Source of the DNA: Gammaproteobacteria bacterium
Lineage (GTDB): Bacteria > Pseudomonadota > Gammaproteobacteria > Arenicellales > JAJDZL01
Direction of reading: 5' to 3'
NCBI GenBank assembly: GCA_022823625.1
Contig: JAJEHQ010000029.1
Location: forward strand, 1-64,000
DNA: 64,000 bases
How positions within the stretch are numbered: the stretch's first letter is position 1; each line of letters opens with the position of its first letter. Below the pieces are notes generated by a model. The model ran no database searches, was not told the DNA's origin, and was given only the letters and a program-made list of their open reading frames with translations. The position numbers were made by a program, and so were the translations under genes. This document shows, piece by piece, positions 8,742-18,133 of the stretch.

Positions 8742-9507
8742 CAGTCTCTACTGGACTTGCATCGGTTTCGAGTTTTAAATTACTCAAGCAATCCAGGAAA
8801 GTAGCGAAAAATGTCCCTGGACCTTTGGCCATTTTGGATGCCCTTTCACCAAAAATCCCGTAAAGATACAAGGTTTTTAGTGCTGCACTGAACGGGTCCT
8901 TATATACAGTCAGCATCGCAGCCACCAAAACTGACAGTGTGCAACCCATCCCGGAAACCTGACTCATCCAAGGGTGCCCGAGTTTTTTCAGCTGGCAACT
9001 CCTTCGGGCTGAATCCACCCAATCAATTTCCCCTGTGGTAACCAGGACGGTGTTGTATGAACTACATAATTCAGATTTGTCTTTATCCAGGTGTTGGCAA
9101 AGGGCATTTATTTCAGCATGATTTCCACGGATTACCGAAGGATGGTGTTCCATTAGTTCTTCGCAGAAATCCAGGCGAAGATTGGAGCGTTCTATGAGGG
9201 TGGCATCCAGTACCCAGGGAATTGATTTGGTGTTGGCGCACTTTGCGGCGATTCGGATGGACCGTCGCCTTTCGTTGTTAAGCATGCCGAGATTGATACT
9301 GAGTGCATTCGCTGATTCAGTGAATTCGGTAACTTCAAAGGGGTCATTGGTCATCGAAGGCTGTGCACCAACTGCAAGCAATGCGTTTGCTGCGATGGGT
9401 GCTGCAACTTCGTTGATGATGCAGTGTACTCTAGGTTTGGCGTGGAAAACTTCGACGAAGGATTGGATGGATTCCAATTCCTCTCTGATTTCTTCGATTT
9501 CAGTCAT
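8710..9507 (-). CDS. thiM: Hydroxyethylthiazole kinase ThiM
   Basis: This 265-residue ribokinase-fold kinase has the ThiM opening with HCIINEVA, the NALLAVGAQPSM substrate segment, VIRGNHAEI, and the catalytic GMGCTLS motif near residue 197. It phosphorylates salvaged hydroxyethylthiazole. The ATG at 9507 is the likely start, since the preceding in-frame TTG adds only one residue. It is the first gene after the TPP riboswitch. No thiC or thiG is present here, so the operon is for salvage of both thiamine halves. Confidence 0.93.
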   Translation of the reverse strand: MTEIEEIREELESIQSFVEVFHAKPRVHCIINEVAAPIAANALLAVGAQPSMTNDPFEVTEFTESANALSINLGMLNNERRRSIRIAAKCANTKSIPWVLDATLIERSNLRLDFCEELMEHHPSVIRGNHAEINALCQHLDKDKSELCSSYNTVLVTTGEIDWVDSARRSCQLKKLGHPWMSQVSGMGCTLSVLVAAMLTVYKDPFSAALKTLYLYGIFGERASKMAKGPGTFFATFLDCLSNLKLETDASPVETDAPGISDVGD

Positions 9508-9584
9508 CAAATTCCGCTCGCGGTTGTTGCAATTCGTTGCAGCGAGGGAAGGAGAATGATCGGTAAGCAGAATCTAAATGCATC

Positions 9585-9670
9585 CTGAATCCCTACGCCA
9601 GCATTAACTGGATCAGGTTCAACGGGTTGGTAAAATCCTATTTCTCAGCCCTTATGGGCACCCCGTCAAG
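9585..9670 (-). ncRNA. TPP riboswitch (THI element) controlling the thiMED operon
   Basis: Read on the minus strand, the segment contains the conserved THI-box blocks in order: GGGGTGCCC, GGGCTGAGA, an ACC stretch, GAACCTGATC, then TAATGCTGGCGTAGGGA. These form the TPP-binding three-way junction. It lies about 80 bases before the thiM start, so rising TPP would shut off the salvage and uptake operon, probably at translation or by early termination. I do not see a clear terminator between it and thiM. Confidence 0.96.
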
Positions 9671-9675
9671 ATGTT

Positions 9676-9688
9676 TTTACATATTGTA
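9676..9688 (-). promoter_or_regulatory. Candidate -10 element of the thiamine operon promoter
   Basis: On the minus strand TACAAT (9683-9688) sits about a dozen bases before the first conserved riboswitch block, the right distance for a transcript starting near 9676. No convincing -35 is seen. Confidence 0.35.
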
Positions 9689-9689
9689 G

Positions 9690-10030
9690 CACTGGCATTT
9701 GACTTGTGACCGCTTTTGGCGATCTGAAACTCAGCTTACAGCGTTCGTCACAATGCAGGACATATTCTGTGGTCTTCTTCCGGATACTCCAATTGTGTGG
9801 TAAGTGAACTGAATGCTTGCAGCTTGGCAACATGATCCCATTTTTTCCCAGCAGGGTCCATTCGACTAAATTCCGAATTCAGTCATATTCAGGGATAATT
9901 GTGCGATCGTGCCCGACAGTCAGTCTGCTAGTCAGCGTTTTCTTCAATCTTTGATGAGTAGTGAGTCTTTTGAATTACAGAAATTCGCTGGTGGTGGGGT
10001 AGGGGTAGAACAAATGATAGATGTATTAAA
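9690..10030. other. Gene-free stretch between the thi operon and hipBA
   Basis: About 340 bases divergent between the riboswitch promoter and the hipBA operators. No open frame with a ribosome-binding site, no RNA gene and no repeat is recognised. Confidence 0.5.
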
Positions 10031-10040
10031 ATGTAATGTT

Positions 10041-10152
10041 CCCGAACGGGTAATCTGATAACAAAATATCTCAACTACTATTAATAATTACCGTACGGTG
10101 TTATACTATTTGTTCAATATGACAACCCCAATGAACATTACCGTACGGTAAT
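10041..10152 (+). promoter_or_regulatory. Three operator palindromes and promoter of hipBA
   Basis: A perfect 16-base palindrome ATTACCGTACGGTAAT lies at 10137-10152 and a near copy (ATTACCGTACGGTGTT) at 10087-10102. A weaker relative with the core CCCGAACGGG lies at 10041-10050. Their centres are 50 and 49 bases apart. A TATACT -10 candidate at 10102-10107 abuts the middle site, and the last site ends eight bases before the hipB ATG. The layout fits cooperative HipB or HipBA autorepression. Confidence 0.8.
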
Positions 10153-10159
10153 CTTAGAA

Positions 10160-10384
10160 ATGAAGCATTCAACAAAATCCATTGGCTTGCTTGCTCGAGA
10201 AACAAGAAAGTTACAAGGACTTACGCAGAGTGATCTTGCGCTCGTTTGTGGTACTGGGAAAAGGTTTATTGTTGACTTGGAGAAAGGCAAACCTACGTGT
10301 GAATTCGCCAAGGTGCTCAACACCCTACAGACGCTTGGAATTGAAATTCAACTGATCCCACCTTCTATGTATGATCTTGAATGA
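10160..10384 (+). CDS. hipB: HipB-like antitoxin, XRE-family DNA-binding protein
   Basis: The 74-residue protein is a single helix-turn-helix domain (GLLARETRKLQGLTQSDLALVCGTGKRFIVDLEKGK) of the HipB type. It would bind the palindromes just upstream and neutralise the HipA kinase. Its stop overlaps the hipA start (ATGA), typical of toxin-antitoxin pairs. No strong ribosome-binding site precedes the ATG, and the promoter-proximal operator nearly touches it. Confidence 0.9.
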   Translation: MKHSTKSIGLLARETRKLQGLTQSDLALVCGTGKRFIVDLEKGKPTCEFAKVLNTLQTLGIEIQLIPPSMYDLE

Positions 10385-11631
10385 GTCGCACCCTCGACAT
10401 TTACTTATCCAACAAACTGGTTGGGCGTCTAATGCAGAAGAAGTCCGGACAGATTACCTTCAAATATGCCGAACGGTGGTTGGATGACATAAACTCATTT
10501 GCCATATCGATATCGTTGCCTCTTGGAAATGTACCATTCAACCAGAAAGAATGCAGAAGTTTCTTTGCGGGTATTCTACCGGAAGAATACAACCGGAGAC
10601 TTATTGCTCGAATTCTTGGCATAAGTGCGCAAAACGACTTTGCGATGCTTGAAAAAATTGGCGGAGAATGTGCAGGAGCTCTGACAATTCTACCGAAAGG
10701 AATGCTACCTTCGGAAACGAGTTTCAAATATCAACCATTAGACGAATCAGACTTGGTTGACATCTTGAGACGCCTACCAACTCGGCCGTTGCTTGCCGGT
10801 CAATCGGGAGTTCGAATTTCACTAGCCGGCGCACAAGACAAAATCGCCTTGCGCGTTGATCAGAATGGACATTATTCACTTCCTCTCCATGGGGCGCCTA
10901 GTACACATATTTTGAAACCTTCCATTGACCGTTATCCCAACATCGTTAGTAACGAGTCATTTAGTTTGTCTCTCGCAAGGGCGATAGGAATTCCTACTGT
11001 TGATACCACCGTTAGACGGATTCAACACCTCGAGTTCATACTCGTAAAACGCTACGACCGAAAAACCGTGTCCGGCAAAGAATTTCCTGTGAGACTGCAT
11101 CAGGAGGACTTTTGCCAAGCGTTGGGCATTCCTCCAGAACGGAAATATCAAAGTGAGGGTGGTCCCGGATTAGTTGACTGTGTCAAATTGCTACGAGCAG
11201 TTTCCAGCTTACCGGCGATTGACATTCAGAATTTTCTGAAACTTGTCATTTTCAATTTGATCATTGGCAATTGTGACGCACATGGAAAGAATTCTTCTTT
11301 GCTGTTTACCGAGCAGGGAGGATCAATATCGACCCGATTGGCTCCAGCATATGACGTGCTATCAACTGATTACTATGACGAGCTTACGAAAGTAATGGCG
11401 ATGAAAGTGGGTAAGTCAAATCAATTTGATCACTTGAGAAGAAGGGATTTCGAGCGATTCGCAATTGCATCGGAAATTGGTGTTGCTGGATTCAAATATC
11501 TGAATGTCGAGGTAGCCGAAAACGTTAGAGACACTCTATCTGCCATAATTGGAGAATTTCCTGACATCCAGGCATTAGGCTCTCGAATTGACACAAGAGC
11601 CGCTCGACTGATAAAGATGTTAAAGGGGTAA
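10381..11631 (+). CDS. hipA: HipA-family serine/threonine kinase toxin
   Basis: This 416-residue protein shows the complete HipA architecture. It has a Couple_HipA N-terminal region, the nucleotide-loop motif RISLAGAQDK near 145-154, the catalytic NCDAHGKN motif with Asp299, and the metal-binding Asp325 in APAYDVLSTDYY. E. coli HipA phosphorylates glutamyl-tRNA synthetase and induces dormancy. A gltX gene lies in this window at 50.5 kb, but it is not linked to this module. No truncation is seen, so the toxin is probably active. Confidence 0.92.
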   Translation: MSRTLDIYLSNKLVGRLMQKKSGQITFKYAERWLDDINSFAISISLPLGNVPFNQKECRSFFAGILPEEYNRRLIARILGISAQNDFAMLEKIGGECAGALTILPKGMLPSETSFKYQPLDESDLVDILRRLPTRPLLAGQSGVRISLAGAQDKIALRVDQNGHYSLPLHGAPSTHILKPSIDRYPNIVSNESFSLSLARAIGIPTVDTTVRRIQHLEFILVKRYDRKTVSGKEFPVRLHQEDFCQALGIPPERKYQSEGGPGLVDCVKLLRAVSSLPAIDIQNFLKLVIFNLIIGNCDAHGKNSSLLFTEQGGSISTRLAPAYDVLSTDYYDELTKVMAMKVGKSNQFDHLRRRDFERFAIASEIGVAGFKYLNVEVAENVRDTLSAIIGEFPDIQALGSRIDTRAARLIKMLKG

Positions 11632-11731
11632 TTTCCAATTACAGAGGGCTGCAATCGCCTAACAAATGCCTGGAAATTTCCGGCCTGGTATCACATTGCC
11701 GGGTGTTTTACCATTTCTTTATATTCGCTGA

Positions 11732-12355
11732 CTAAAGAATGAAATCGAATCGGCCATACCAGCCCTGGTCGGTTTTTTTCAAGTTCATCAGCAGTTCGTC
11801 TTTATAAATCCAGTCTTGTGAATTGTGAGCCTGCTGGTCTGGAAAGTATATCTGTGTGGTTAAAAGACGCGTGCCTTCCCCCTGAACTTTGACGTGGATG
11901 TGCTCTGTTCGTCCGGTATAGATTGTTGGCCGAATCGTAGTAAATTGATAGCTGCCCGCAGCATCTGTGTACTGATGCCCGCGATAGCGATAACCAACGT
12001 TATCGTATCGACCATTTTCGTCACAATGCCAGATATCAATGACTGCACCAACGACCGGACGACAATCAGAGGTCATAACCAGACCTTCGAGTACCAGTGT
12101 TGAACCCTTAGTATCAGGTTCTCTCAAATCACTGCGAAGCGGAGTTGAAGGCGTATAAAACGGACCGGCTGTCGTTGAGCGGGTACCAGATGTGCAAGGT
12201 CTGAGAGGCAGGAGTCCGAGATCTCGATCGGCTGCGGGTCCTGAGAACGCATAGCCGATGGATTTACTGTATGCACTTTTGGAAAGAGGTATCGCTAGGC
12301 ACGCAGCTGCAATGCTGTTCAGAATACGTCGACGGGTGTTGAATGTAGAAGACAT
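11732..12355 (-). CDS. Exported intradiol dioxygenase-like protein
   Basis: The 207-residue protein has an N-terminal signal with an RRR motif and a hydrophobic stretch (about residues 8-28), so it is probably exported. The body matches intradiol ring-cleavage dioxygenases (protocatechuate 3,4-dioxygenase beta fold): GPFYTP, a GAVIDIWHCDENGRYDN block, and candidate Fe(III) ligands in GRYDN, YRYRG, EHIHVKV. Such enzymes cleave catechols between the hydroxyls. An extracytoplasmic version suggests use on external phenolics. No other ring-degradation genes are adjacent, so the substrate is unknown. Confidence 0.82.
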   Translation of the reverse strand: MSSTFNTRRRILNSIAAACLAIPLSKSAYSKSIGYAFSGPAADRDLGLLPLRPCTSGTRSTTAGPFYTPSTPLRSDLREPDTKGSTLVLEGLVMTSDCRPVVGAVIDIWHCDENGRYDNVGYRYRGHQYTDAAGSYQFTTIRPTIYTGRTEHIHVKVQGEGTRLLTTQIYFPDQQAHNSQDWIYKDELLMNLKKTDQGWYGRFDFIL

Positions 12356-12570
12356 TTTTTATTGATGAGTTCGATAAAGGTAGTTAGTCAGATTGCTTCA
12401 ACTTTGATGATAGCAGAGAACTGACGAAATATTGAATTGAGCATTAAATTTGTGTATTTTGAGGTCTTATAAGTCCCTTTCATCATACAAAGTTTTCTTC
12501 CGCTAAACATCTAAAATCGCTGTAAATACGGCTATCATTCTCGACTGATTTTTTTGAGCGCGAGCAATAC

Positions 12571-13701
12571 ATGACAGAGACATCGCAAATTGAAAATCTG
12601 AAAATCGCACGCATAGAGACATTCACCAAACTGAAGGTTGGTTTTGTTCGCGTTGTCGCTGATACAGGTGATGAAGGTTGGGGACAGGTATCAACCTATA
12701 ACGCTGATATCACCTGTCAAATTCTGCATCGCCAGGTTGCTCCTTGGGCACTGGGTGAAGGTACTGGCAATTTAGATTTGCTGCTTGACACAATCTATGA
12801 ACGGGAACATAAGTTTCCCGGAAGTTACATGTGTCGCGCATTGGCTGGCCTCGATACGGCAATCTGGGATCTTCGCGGAAAGAGGCAGGCAAAACCGGTC
12901 GTTGAACTTCTAGGTGGAACACCCGGTCCACTTAGAGTGTACGGTTCATCCATGAAGAGAGACATTACACCCGAGGAGGAATTGAAGCGATTCCAGATAC
13001 TTCGTGATGCTTATGGTTATGATGCGTTTAAATTTCGTGTGGGTGATGAATGCGGGCGTGATGTTGACTATTGGCCAGGTCGAACCGAAGCGATTGTGCC
13101 TTGTATTCGTAATGGACTTGATGATCAGGTTGCCTTGCTCGTTGATGCCAACAGCGGGTTTTCGCCACCGCGAGCGATCGAAGTCGGACGGATGCTGGAG
13201 GACAATGGTATTTCACATTTTGAGGAACCCTGTCCTTACTGGGAATTCGAACAGACCAAGCAGGTAACCGATGCGCTGAAAATCGATGTGACGGGAGGGG
13301 AACAGGACTGCTATTTGCCAACTTGGCGTCGTATGATCGAGATGCGAGCAGTTGATATATTGCAGCCAGATATCTGTTATGTCGGTGGTATTTCAAGAGC
13401 GCTTCGCGTCTCGAAAATGGCGAAACCGGCTGGATTACCGGTTACTCCGCATGCAGCCAATTTGTCTATGGTCACAATTTTCACCATGCACTTTCTAAAA
13501 GCTATTGAAAATGCAGGGAAATATCTTGAATTTGCTATAGAAGGTGAGGACGTTTATCCCTGGCAACAGGATTTGTTTCTTAATCCCCCTTTCGATGTTG
13601 TTGATGGACACGTCACTGTTCCTTCCGAACCCGGCTGGGGAGTTGAGATCAATCCGGATTGGCTGAATAGTGCTGAATATCAGAAAAGTGAGTTAAACTG
13701 A
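12571..13701 (+). CDS. Mandelate racemase/enolase-superfamily dehydratase
   Basis: The 376-residue enzyme has the enolase-superfamily capping domain and TIM barrel. Visible are a K-x-R element (FKFRVG), metal ligands in LLVDANSG (Asp), HFEEP (Glu) and GGEQD (Glu), and a late catalytic His in TPHAANLS. This set fits acid-sugar dehydratases of the mandelate racemase subgroup. The exact sugar acid cannot be read from the sequence. It is divergent from the dioxygenase-like gene and overlaps the 3' end of tenA by nine bases. Confidence 0.85.
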   Translation: MTETSQIENLKIARIETFTKLKVGFVRVVADTGDEGWGQVSTYNADITCQILHRQVAPWALGEGTGNLDLLLDTIYEREHKFPGSYMCRALAGLDTAIWDLRGKRQAKPVVELLGGTPGPLRVYGSSMKRDITPEEELKRFQILRDAYGYDAFKFRVGDECGRDVDYWPGRTEAIVPCIRNGLDDQVALLVDANSGFSPPRAIEVGRMLEDNGISHFEEPCPYWEFEQTKQVTDALKIDVTGGEQDCYLPTWRRMIEMRAVDILQPDICYVGGISRALRVSKMAKPAGLPVTPHAANLSMVTIFTMHFLKAIENAGKYLEFAIEGEDVYPWQQDLFLNPPFDVVDGHVTVPSEPGWGVEINPDWLNSAEYQKSELN

Positions 13702-14388
13702 TTGCTGACTGGGGTTGTAGCACAGGCTCCAGAAGCCCTCTTCCAAAACGGTTGCTGCGCGAAAAGTTTCTTTTAATTCTTCAATTCGCGCCATGCCGCC
13801 TCGCTCGCGGCTGATGCGTTCCAGTACACTGATCGTTTTAATGGCCAGTTCCTGGTATTCTTCTGAACTGTACATTTCGATCCATTCTCGGTAAGGGTTT
13901 TGCTCAAGTACCGAATGATAATCCAAGGCGAGTCGGTTGCCAATTTCGGCGTACCCAACCACACAAGGCATCAGGGCGACATAGAGGTCTAGAATATCTC
14001 CAGACAGTCCTTTATCCAATACATACCGCGTATAGGCAAGATTGGCCTGAGCTTCGGAAGAGTTTTCAAGCTGTGCCTGCGACACACCGAAACGTTCGCT
14101 GAACAGGACATGCAGATTCATTTCTGTGTTCAGGGTTGAATGAAGTATTTCAGTTGCCCACTGCATATCCGGCACACTGCTCGATTTGTACACTGCTAAG
14201 GCCCATGCCCTTGAAAAATGAATGAGAAAAATATAGTCCTGCTCCAAGTAGTAACGAAATGAATCTATTGGTAAGGTGCCAGCGCCAACTTCGTTGACGA
14301 AGTCGTGATGACAGTATGCTTCCCATTCATCGGCACAGGCACGTTTGAGTTGATCATAAATAGAAGTGGCGTAGAGGTTTTTGTTCAT
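13693..14388 (-). CDS. tenA: TenA aminopyrimidine aminohydrolase (thiaminase II)
   Basis: The 231-residue all-helical protein has TenA landmarks: the YLEQDYIFLIHFSRAWAL segment with an Asp/Tyr active-site pair, PCVVGYAEIG containing the catalytic Cys region, and YREWIEMYSSEEYQ. TenA hydrolyses aminomethylpyrimidine from degraded thiamine to HMP, which ThiD then phosphorylates. It complements the ThiXYZ importer at 3.7-6.2 kb, although it is transcribed separately and has no visible TPP riboswitch. Confidence 0.92.
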   Translation of the reverse strand: MNKNLYATSIYDQLKRACADEWEAYCHHDFVNEVGAGTLPIDSFRYYLEQDYIFLIHFSRAWALAVYKSSSVPDMQWATEILHSTLNTEMNLHVLFSERFGVSQAQLENSSEAQANLAYTRYVLDKGLSGDILDLYVALMPCVVGYAEIGNRLALDYHSVLEQNPYREWIEMYSSEEYQELAIKTISVLERISRERGGMARIEELKETFRAATVLEEGFWSLCYNPSQQSV

Positions 14389-14722
14389 TTGACAGATGCA
14401 GAAAGTCGACGGACTCCAACTTCAGACAGCGAGACCGTTGGGTGAAAATTCAGTGCAATTGTACTTGCTTGCCTGCATAAGAAATTTCGACAATGCCACC
14501 TGCGAGTTTCTTTTGATAGTAGGTAAATGAGAAGGAGTGACTTTACTTCTGGTAGTACGAGCGCTGCGCTTGAAAGATATATTAATGATCCTACACGGTT
14601 GGATAACCACCATCAGCCTGCAATCAGGCAGATTAACCATCCACGTTACGCGGATTCTAAAATCTGCACCGATTTAGCTTATTGTGTAGCAAGTATGTAA
14701 TTCCCCAAATTGATTGTTAGTT
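14389..14722. other. Divergent intergenic region, tenA / MBL hydrolase
   Basis: About 334 bases separate the two divergent genes. It presumably holds both promoters. I see no conserved RNA motif, strong palindrome or credible small gene. Confidence 0.5.
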
Positions 14723-15457
14723 ATGAATGAGCGAGTCACAGCAGAAAACTGGTACAAAACAAAGAAATTAGCAGATGAAGTGACCCTGATCTGCGAATAT
14801 TGGGTCAAGGAATATTACCGCTGCAATATTTGGCATGTGAGAGGCCGAGACCGCGATATGCTGGTTGACAGCGGCATGGGTGTAGTCAGTCTTCGGGAAC
14901 AGATTCCTCTGCTCACTAAGAAACCCTGTCTGGCGGTCGCCAGTCATACCCATTTCGACCATATAGGCGCTCATAGTGAATTCGAACACCGCCTCGTTCA
15001 TCATCTAGAAGCGGATGTGATTGCCAACCCGACCGCGAAGACGACTCTGAGCGATATTTATGTTTCCGACGATATGTTCCACGCATTGCCGCCAGGTCCT
15101 TTTCAATCTACCGAATATGCAGTAAAGAAAGCACCTGCCACACAACTGCTTGAGGATGGAGATTTGATCGATCTTGGCAATCGACAGTTCCTTGTCATCC
15201 ACACCCCAGGACATTCGCCCGGCGGAATTTCGTTGTTTGAAAAAAGCACAGGTATTCTTTTTTCGGGAGACCTTGTATATGACGGGCCGCTGGTAGAAAA
15301 CAATTACAATTCAGATGCGGCAGACTACTATCGTAGCATGGTTCGCTTACTGGACCTGCCTGTCAAAATTGTCCACGCTGGACACTTTCCAAGTTATGAC
15401 AGGGCACGGCATCAGGCCATAATCCGAGCGTGGCTTGATGAGAAGGATGCCGGTTGA
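14723..15457 (+). CDS. Metallo-beta-lactamase-fold hydrolase
   Basis: This 244-residue cytoplasmic protein has the MBL metal motifs THFDHIG (about residues 76-82), a later His in HTPGHSPGG, the bridging Asp in FSGDLVYDG, and a final His in HAGHFPSY. It lacks a signal peptide. The family includes glyoxalase II-like thioesterases and lactonases; the sequence does not say which. The ATG at 14723 is preferred to an upstream in-frame TTG at 14714. Confidence 0.85.
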   Translation: MNERVTAENWYKTKKLADEVTLICEYWVKEYYRCNIWHVRGRDRDMLVDSGMGVVSLREQIPLLTKKPCLAVASHTHFDHIGAHSEFEHRLVHHLEADVIANPTAKTTLSDIYVSDDMFHALPPGPFQSTEYAVKKAPATQLLEDGDLIDLGNRQFLVIHTPGHSPGGISLFEKSTGILFSGDLVYDGPLVENNYNSDAADYYRSMVRLLDLPVKIVHAGHFPSYDRARHQAIIRAWLDEKDAG

Positions 15458-15627
15458 CAAATCTGGTGGATTTCAATCTCATCCAGCCAATTTGAATAAT
15501 CTGAATTATCAGATGTGCACTATTTCACCCTAGCGGATATTTCTTTCGTTTGATCAGTCGGTGATCGTGCTGCCGACTCCGGAATCCGCGATCTGAAAAT
15601 ATGAAACTCTAAGTCAAAACGATTCAC

Positions 15628-16584
15628 ATGCAATTTTTGGGACTTATCAGCCGAAATGTTCAAGGCATCCTGTACCTCTTCTTGGCATTGATTTTTTTAA
15701 CAGTTAGCGATGCAATTATCAAATGGCTGAGTCCATATTATCCGCTGCATGAACTGACGTTGGTTAAGGCGACAATTGGATTGGTAGTGATATTACTGTT
15801 TGCTCATTTCTTTGGCGGTTTATCACGGCTGAAAACCAAACGTCCATGGCTGCACTTGTTGCGTGGGTTTTTGTACGTTCTTTCAGATGCTTTTTATTTC
15901 CTGGGGCTGGCAGCCATACCAATGGCGATGACGGTGACCCTTTTCTTCTGTGCACCGTTGTTTGTATGCCTGATTGCAAAGATCTTTCTGCGCGAGACGA
16001 TTGGACTTCAAAGGTGGCTGGCAATATTCGTGGGGATGGTTGGCGTGTTAGTTATCGCTCTGCCGAGCGGTGTCGAAATCAACTGGAATGTCGTCTTTCC
16101 CGTGTTGTCGGCGGTCACGTATGCGTTGATGGTCATCATGACGCGAAAACTTGGGATTAGTGATTCTGCGGGTACGATGAGCGTTTACACTCTGATTTCA
16201 TTCATATTGCTGAGCATAGTGAGTGGAATCCTAATTGGAGATGGTCAATTCAACGTGTTTAACCAGGTCGCATTGGAGTTTCTGCTCCGGGCCTGGCAGT
16301 GGCCAAGTCTTAGCGTATATCAACTGTTGACCATCTGTGGGGTTGTATCCGCAGTGGGAGTATACCTGCTGTCCCAGTCTTATCGAATTGGTGAAGCTTC
16401 TGTCGTTGTACCTTTTGAGTACGCGTCGCTGCCCCTAGCAATATTGGCGGGATTTTTGGTTTGGGGAGATTTGCCAGGATTGAGAGATTACATTGGCAGT
16501 GCGCTGATCATTGGCAGCGGACTTGTTGTGATCCTGTTCGAAATTCGTATGAGCCGTAAGATTCCGCTTTCCAAGACTGGATAA
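15628..16584 (+). CDS. EamA/DMT-family membrane transporter
   Basis: The 318-residue protein has about ten hydrophobic segments in two homologous EamA halves. The first half shows LTVSDAIIKWLSPYYP and the second GVVSAVGVYLLSQSYRIGEASVVVPFEY, both family hallmarks. DMT carriers export or import small metabolites across the inner membrane; the substrate is unknown. It follows the MBL gene in the same direction after 170 bases. Confidence 0.88.
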   Translation: MQFLGLISRNVQGILYLFLALIFLTVSDAIIKWLSPYYPLHELTLVKATIGLVVILLFAHFFGGLSRLKTKRPWLHLLRGFLYVLSDAFYFLGLAAIPMAMTVTLFFCAPLFVCLIAKIFLRETIGLQRWLAIFVGMVGVLVIALPSGVEINWNVVFPVLSAVTYALMVIMTRKLGISDSAGTMSVYTLISFILLSIVSGILIGDGQFNVFNQVALEFLLRAWQWPSLSVYQLLTICGVVSAVGVYLLSQSYRIGEASVVVPFEYASLPLAILAGFLVWGDLPGLRDYIGSALIIGSGLVVILFEIRMSRKIPLSKTG

Positions 16585-16929
16585 TGCCCAGTTATACTTC
16601 TCATCGCCTGGATTCGCGTTCGCATTCTCATCTTGTCGAAGACCAACTTGTATGCGCCCTATTGGAATGCATCGGGGCTTGTTGGTTAAGTGTGTCCAAC
16701 TGATTGGATAGTCACCAACTCTGAATTATCTCGAAACTAAATTCCTGGTAATTGGTATATTAGGCTAAACATCTGAGTGCGGAAAAGAACCGGCTTCACC
16801 ATCGATTCTGATTTGCATCTCCATTTCCTCAATGAATTGGTCTAACTCTGGACAACAGGTTACAAACGGTAGTTTGAAGGGTGTTTACTTCCTGAATATA
16901 GGCGTTTGATTAAACGGGAACTTATAACT
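16585..16929. other. Gene-free stretch after the EamA transporter
   Basis: About 345 bases with no credible open frame, RNA gene or strong hairpin. It probably carries the promoter of the class V aminotransferase. Confidence 0.5.
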
Positions 16930-18123
16930 ATGGCATTGGATGTTGATAAAGCGAGGCGGGAAACGCCAGGTTGTTTTGGGCTGGTGCATCTGCACCATTC
17001 AGGATCAGCGCTGATGCCGAATCCGGTAGTTGATGCAGTGCGTACGCATCTCGACCTTGAAATCTTTCGAGGTGGATATGAAGCCGAAGACTACGCGCGT
17101 GAAAAGCTTAACAATACCTATCAGTCTATTGCACGGATGCTCAACTGTAAGGAGTCGGAAATCGCGCTGAGCGAAAGTGCATCGGTCTCGTGGAATAGTG
17201 CGTTTTACGGTATCGCTCAGACGTTTCGTAAAGGTGACAGAGTACTTACATCCCGCGCCGAGTATGTGTCCAATATGATTGCCTATCAACAGGTGGCGGA
17301 GCGTACTGGGATTAAAGTTTCTGTGGTTCCAGACGACAAGGATGGACAATTGGATTGTCGAGCGCTTGAAACATTGATCGATCGGAAAGTCAAACTGATC
17401 GCAGTAACCCACGTTCCAACGTACAACGGACTGGTCAATCCTGTCAACAATATTGGACAGATTGCAAACGATTATCAGATTCCCTATCTGGTTGATGCCT
17501 GTCAATCAGTCGGCCAAATGCCTTTGGATGTTGTCCAGATGGGTTGCGATGCGCTTTCGGCAACAGGCAGGAAATTTTTGAGAGGCCCTCGCGGAACAGG
17601 ATTTTTATATATTCGGGAACAGTCAATGGATAAAATTCCGCCATCGGTTTTGGATCTGCATTCAGCGACCTGGGTTGAGCGCGACAGGTACGAGTTGCAA
17701 TCCGGAGCGCGACGCTACGAACTCTTTGAATCCAATATTGCTGCTAGAATCGGGCTCGGTGTTGCAGTCGATTATGCGATGTCATTGGGATTGCCGGAAA
17801 TTTATTCTCGCATTCGATTTCTAGCTGATCGATTGCGTGAACTTTTGAGTGAAATTGACGGTGTAACCGTTTGGGACAAAGGTGTCGAAAAGTGCGGTAT
17901 TGTCACATTTTCAATTGCAGGAACGGATGCAGAAAAATTTCAGATGGTGATGCGTGAGAAAAATATCAACATCGGCGTGTCAAAACGAAACTGTGCACTG
18001 ATTGATTTTGATGATTGGGGTGTAGACGCTCTGATTCGTAGCCCGGTTCACTACTACAACACTGAAGACGAAATCGAATTCTTTGCCAAAGAGGTGCGCA
18101 AAAAGGCTGCCTCACCTGACTGA
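16930..18123 (+). CDS. Class V PLP-dependent aminotransferase/lyase-like enzyme
   Basis: The protein of about 397 residues has the class V fold. HHSGSALMPNPVV opens the active site, LVDACQS supplies the cofactor Asp, and SATGRKFLRGPRGTGFLY supplies the PLP lysine. Relatives include isopenicillin-N epimerase-like, cysteine desulfurase-like and kynureninase-like enzymes. Flanking genes do not fix the reaction. The ATG at 16930 is preferred to an upstream TTG at 16906, which lacks a ribosome-binding site. Confidence 0.82.
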   Translation: MALDVDKARRETPGCFGLVHLHHSGSALMPNPVVDAVRTHLDLEIFRGGYEAEDYAREKLNNTYQSIARMLNCKESEIALSESASVSWNSAFYGIAQTFRKGDRVLTSRAEYVSNMIAYQQVAERTGIKVSVVPDDKDGQLDCRALETLIDRKVKLIAVTHVPTYNGLVNPVNNIGQIANDYQIPYLVDACQSVGQMPLDVVQMGCDALSATGRKFLRGPRGTGFLYIREQSMDKIPPSVLDLHSATWVERDRYELQSGARRYELFESNIAARIGLGVAVDYAMSLGLPEIYSRIRFLADRLRELLSEIDGVTVWDKGVEKCGIVTFSIAGTDAEKFQMVMREKNINIGVSKRNCALIDFDDWGVDALIRSPVHYYNTEDEIEFFAKEVRKKAASPD

Positions 18124-18133
18124 TTCGACTCCG

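Noticed and set aside
10041..10152. The three palindromes as a short CRISPR-like repeat array
   Set aside because: There are only three diverged copies, each is palindromic, they sit in a hipBA promoter and no cas genes are present.
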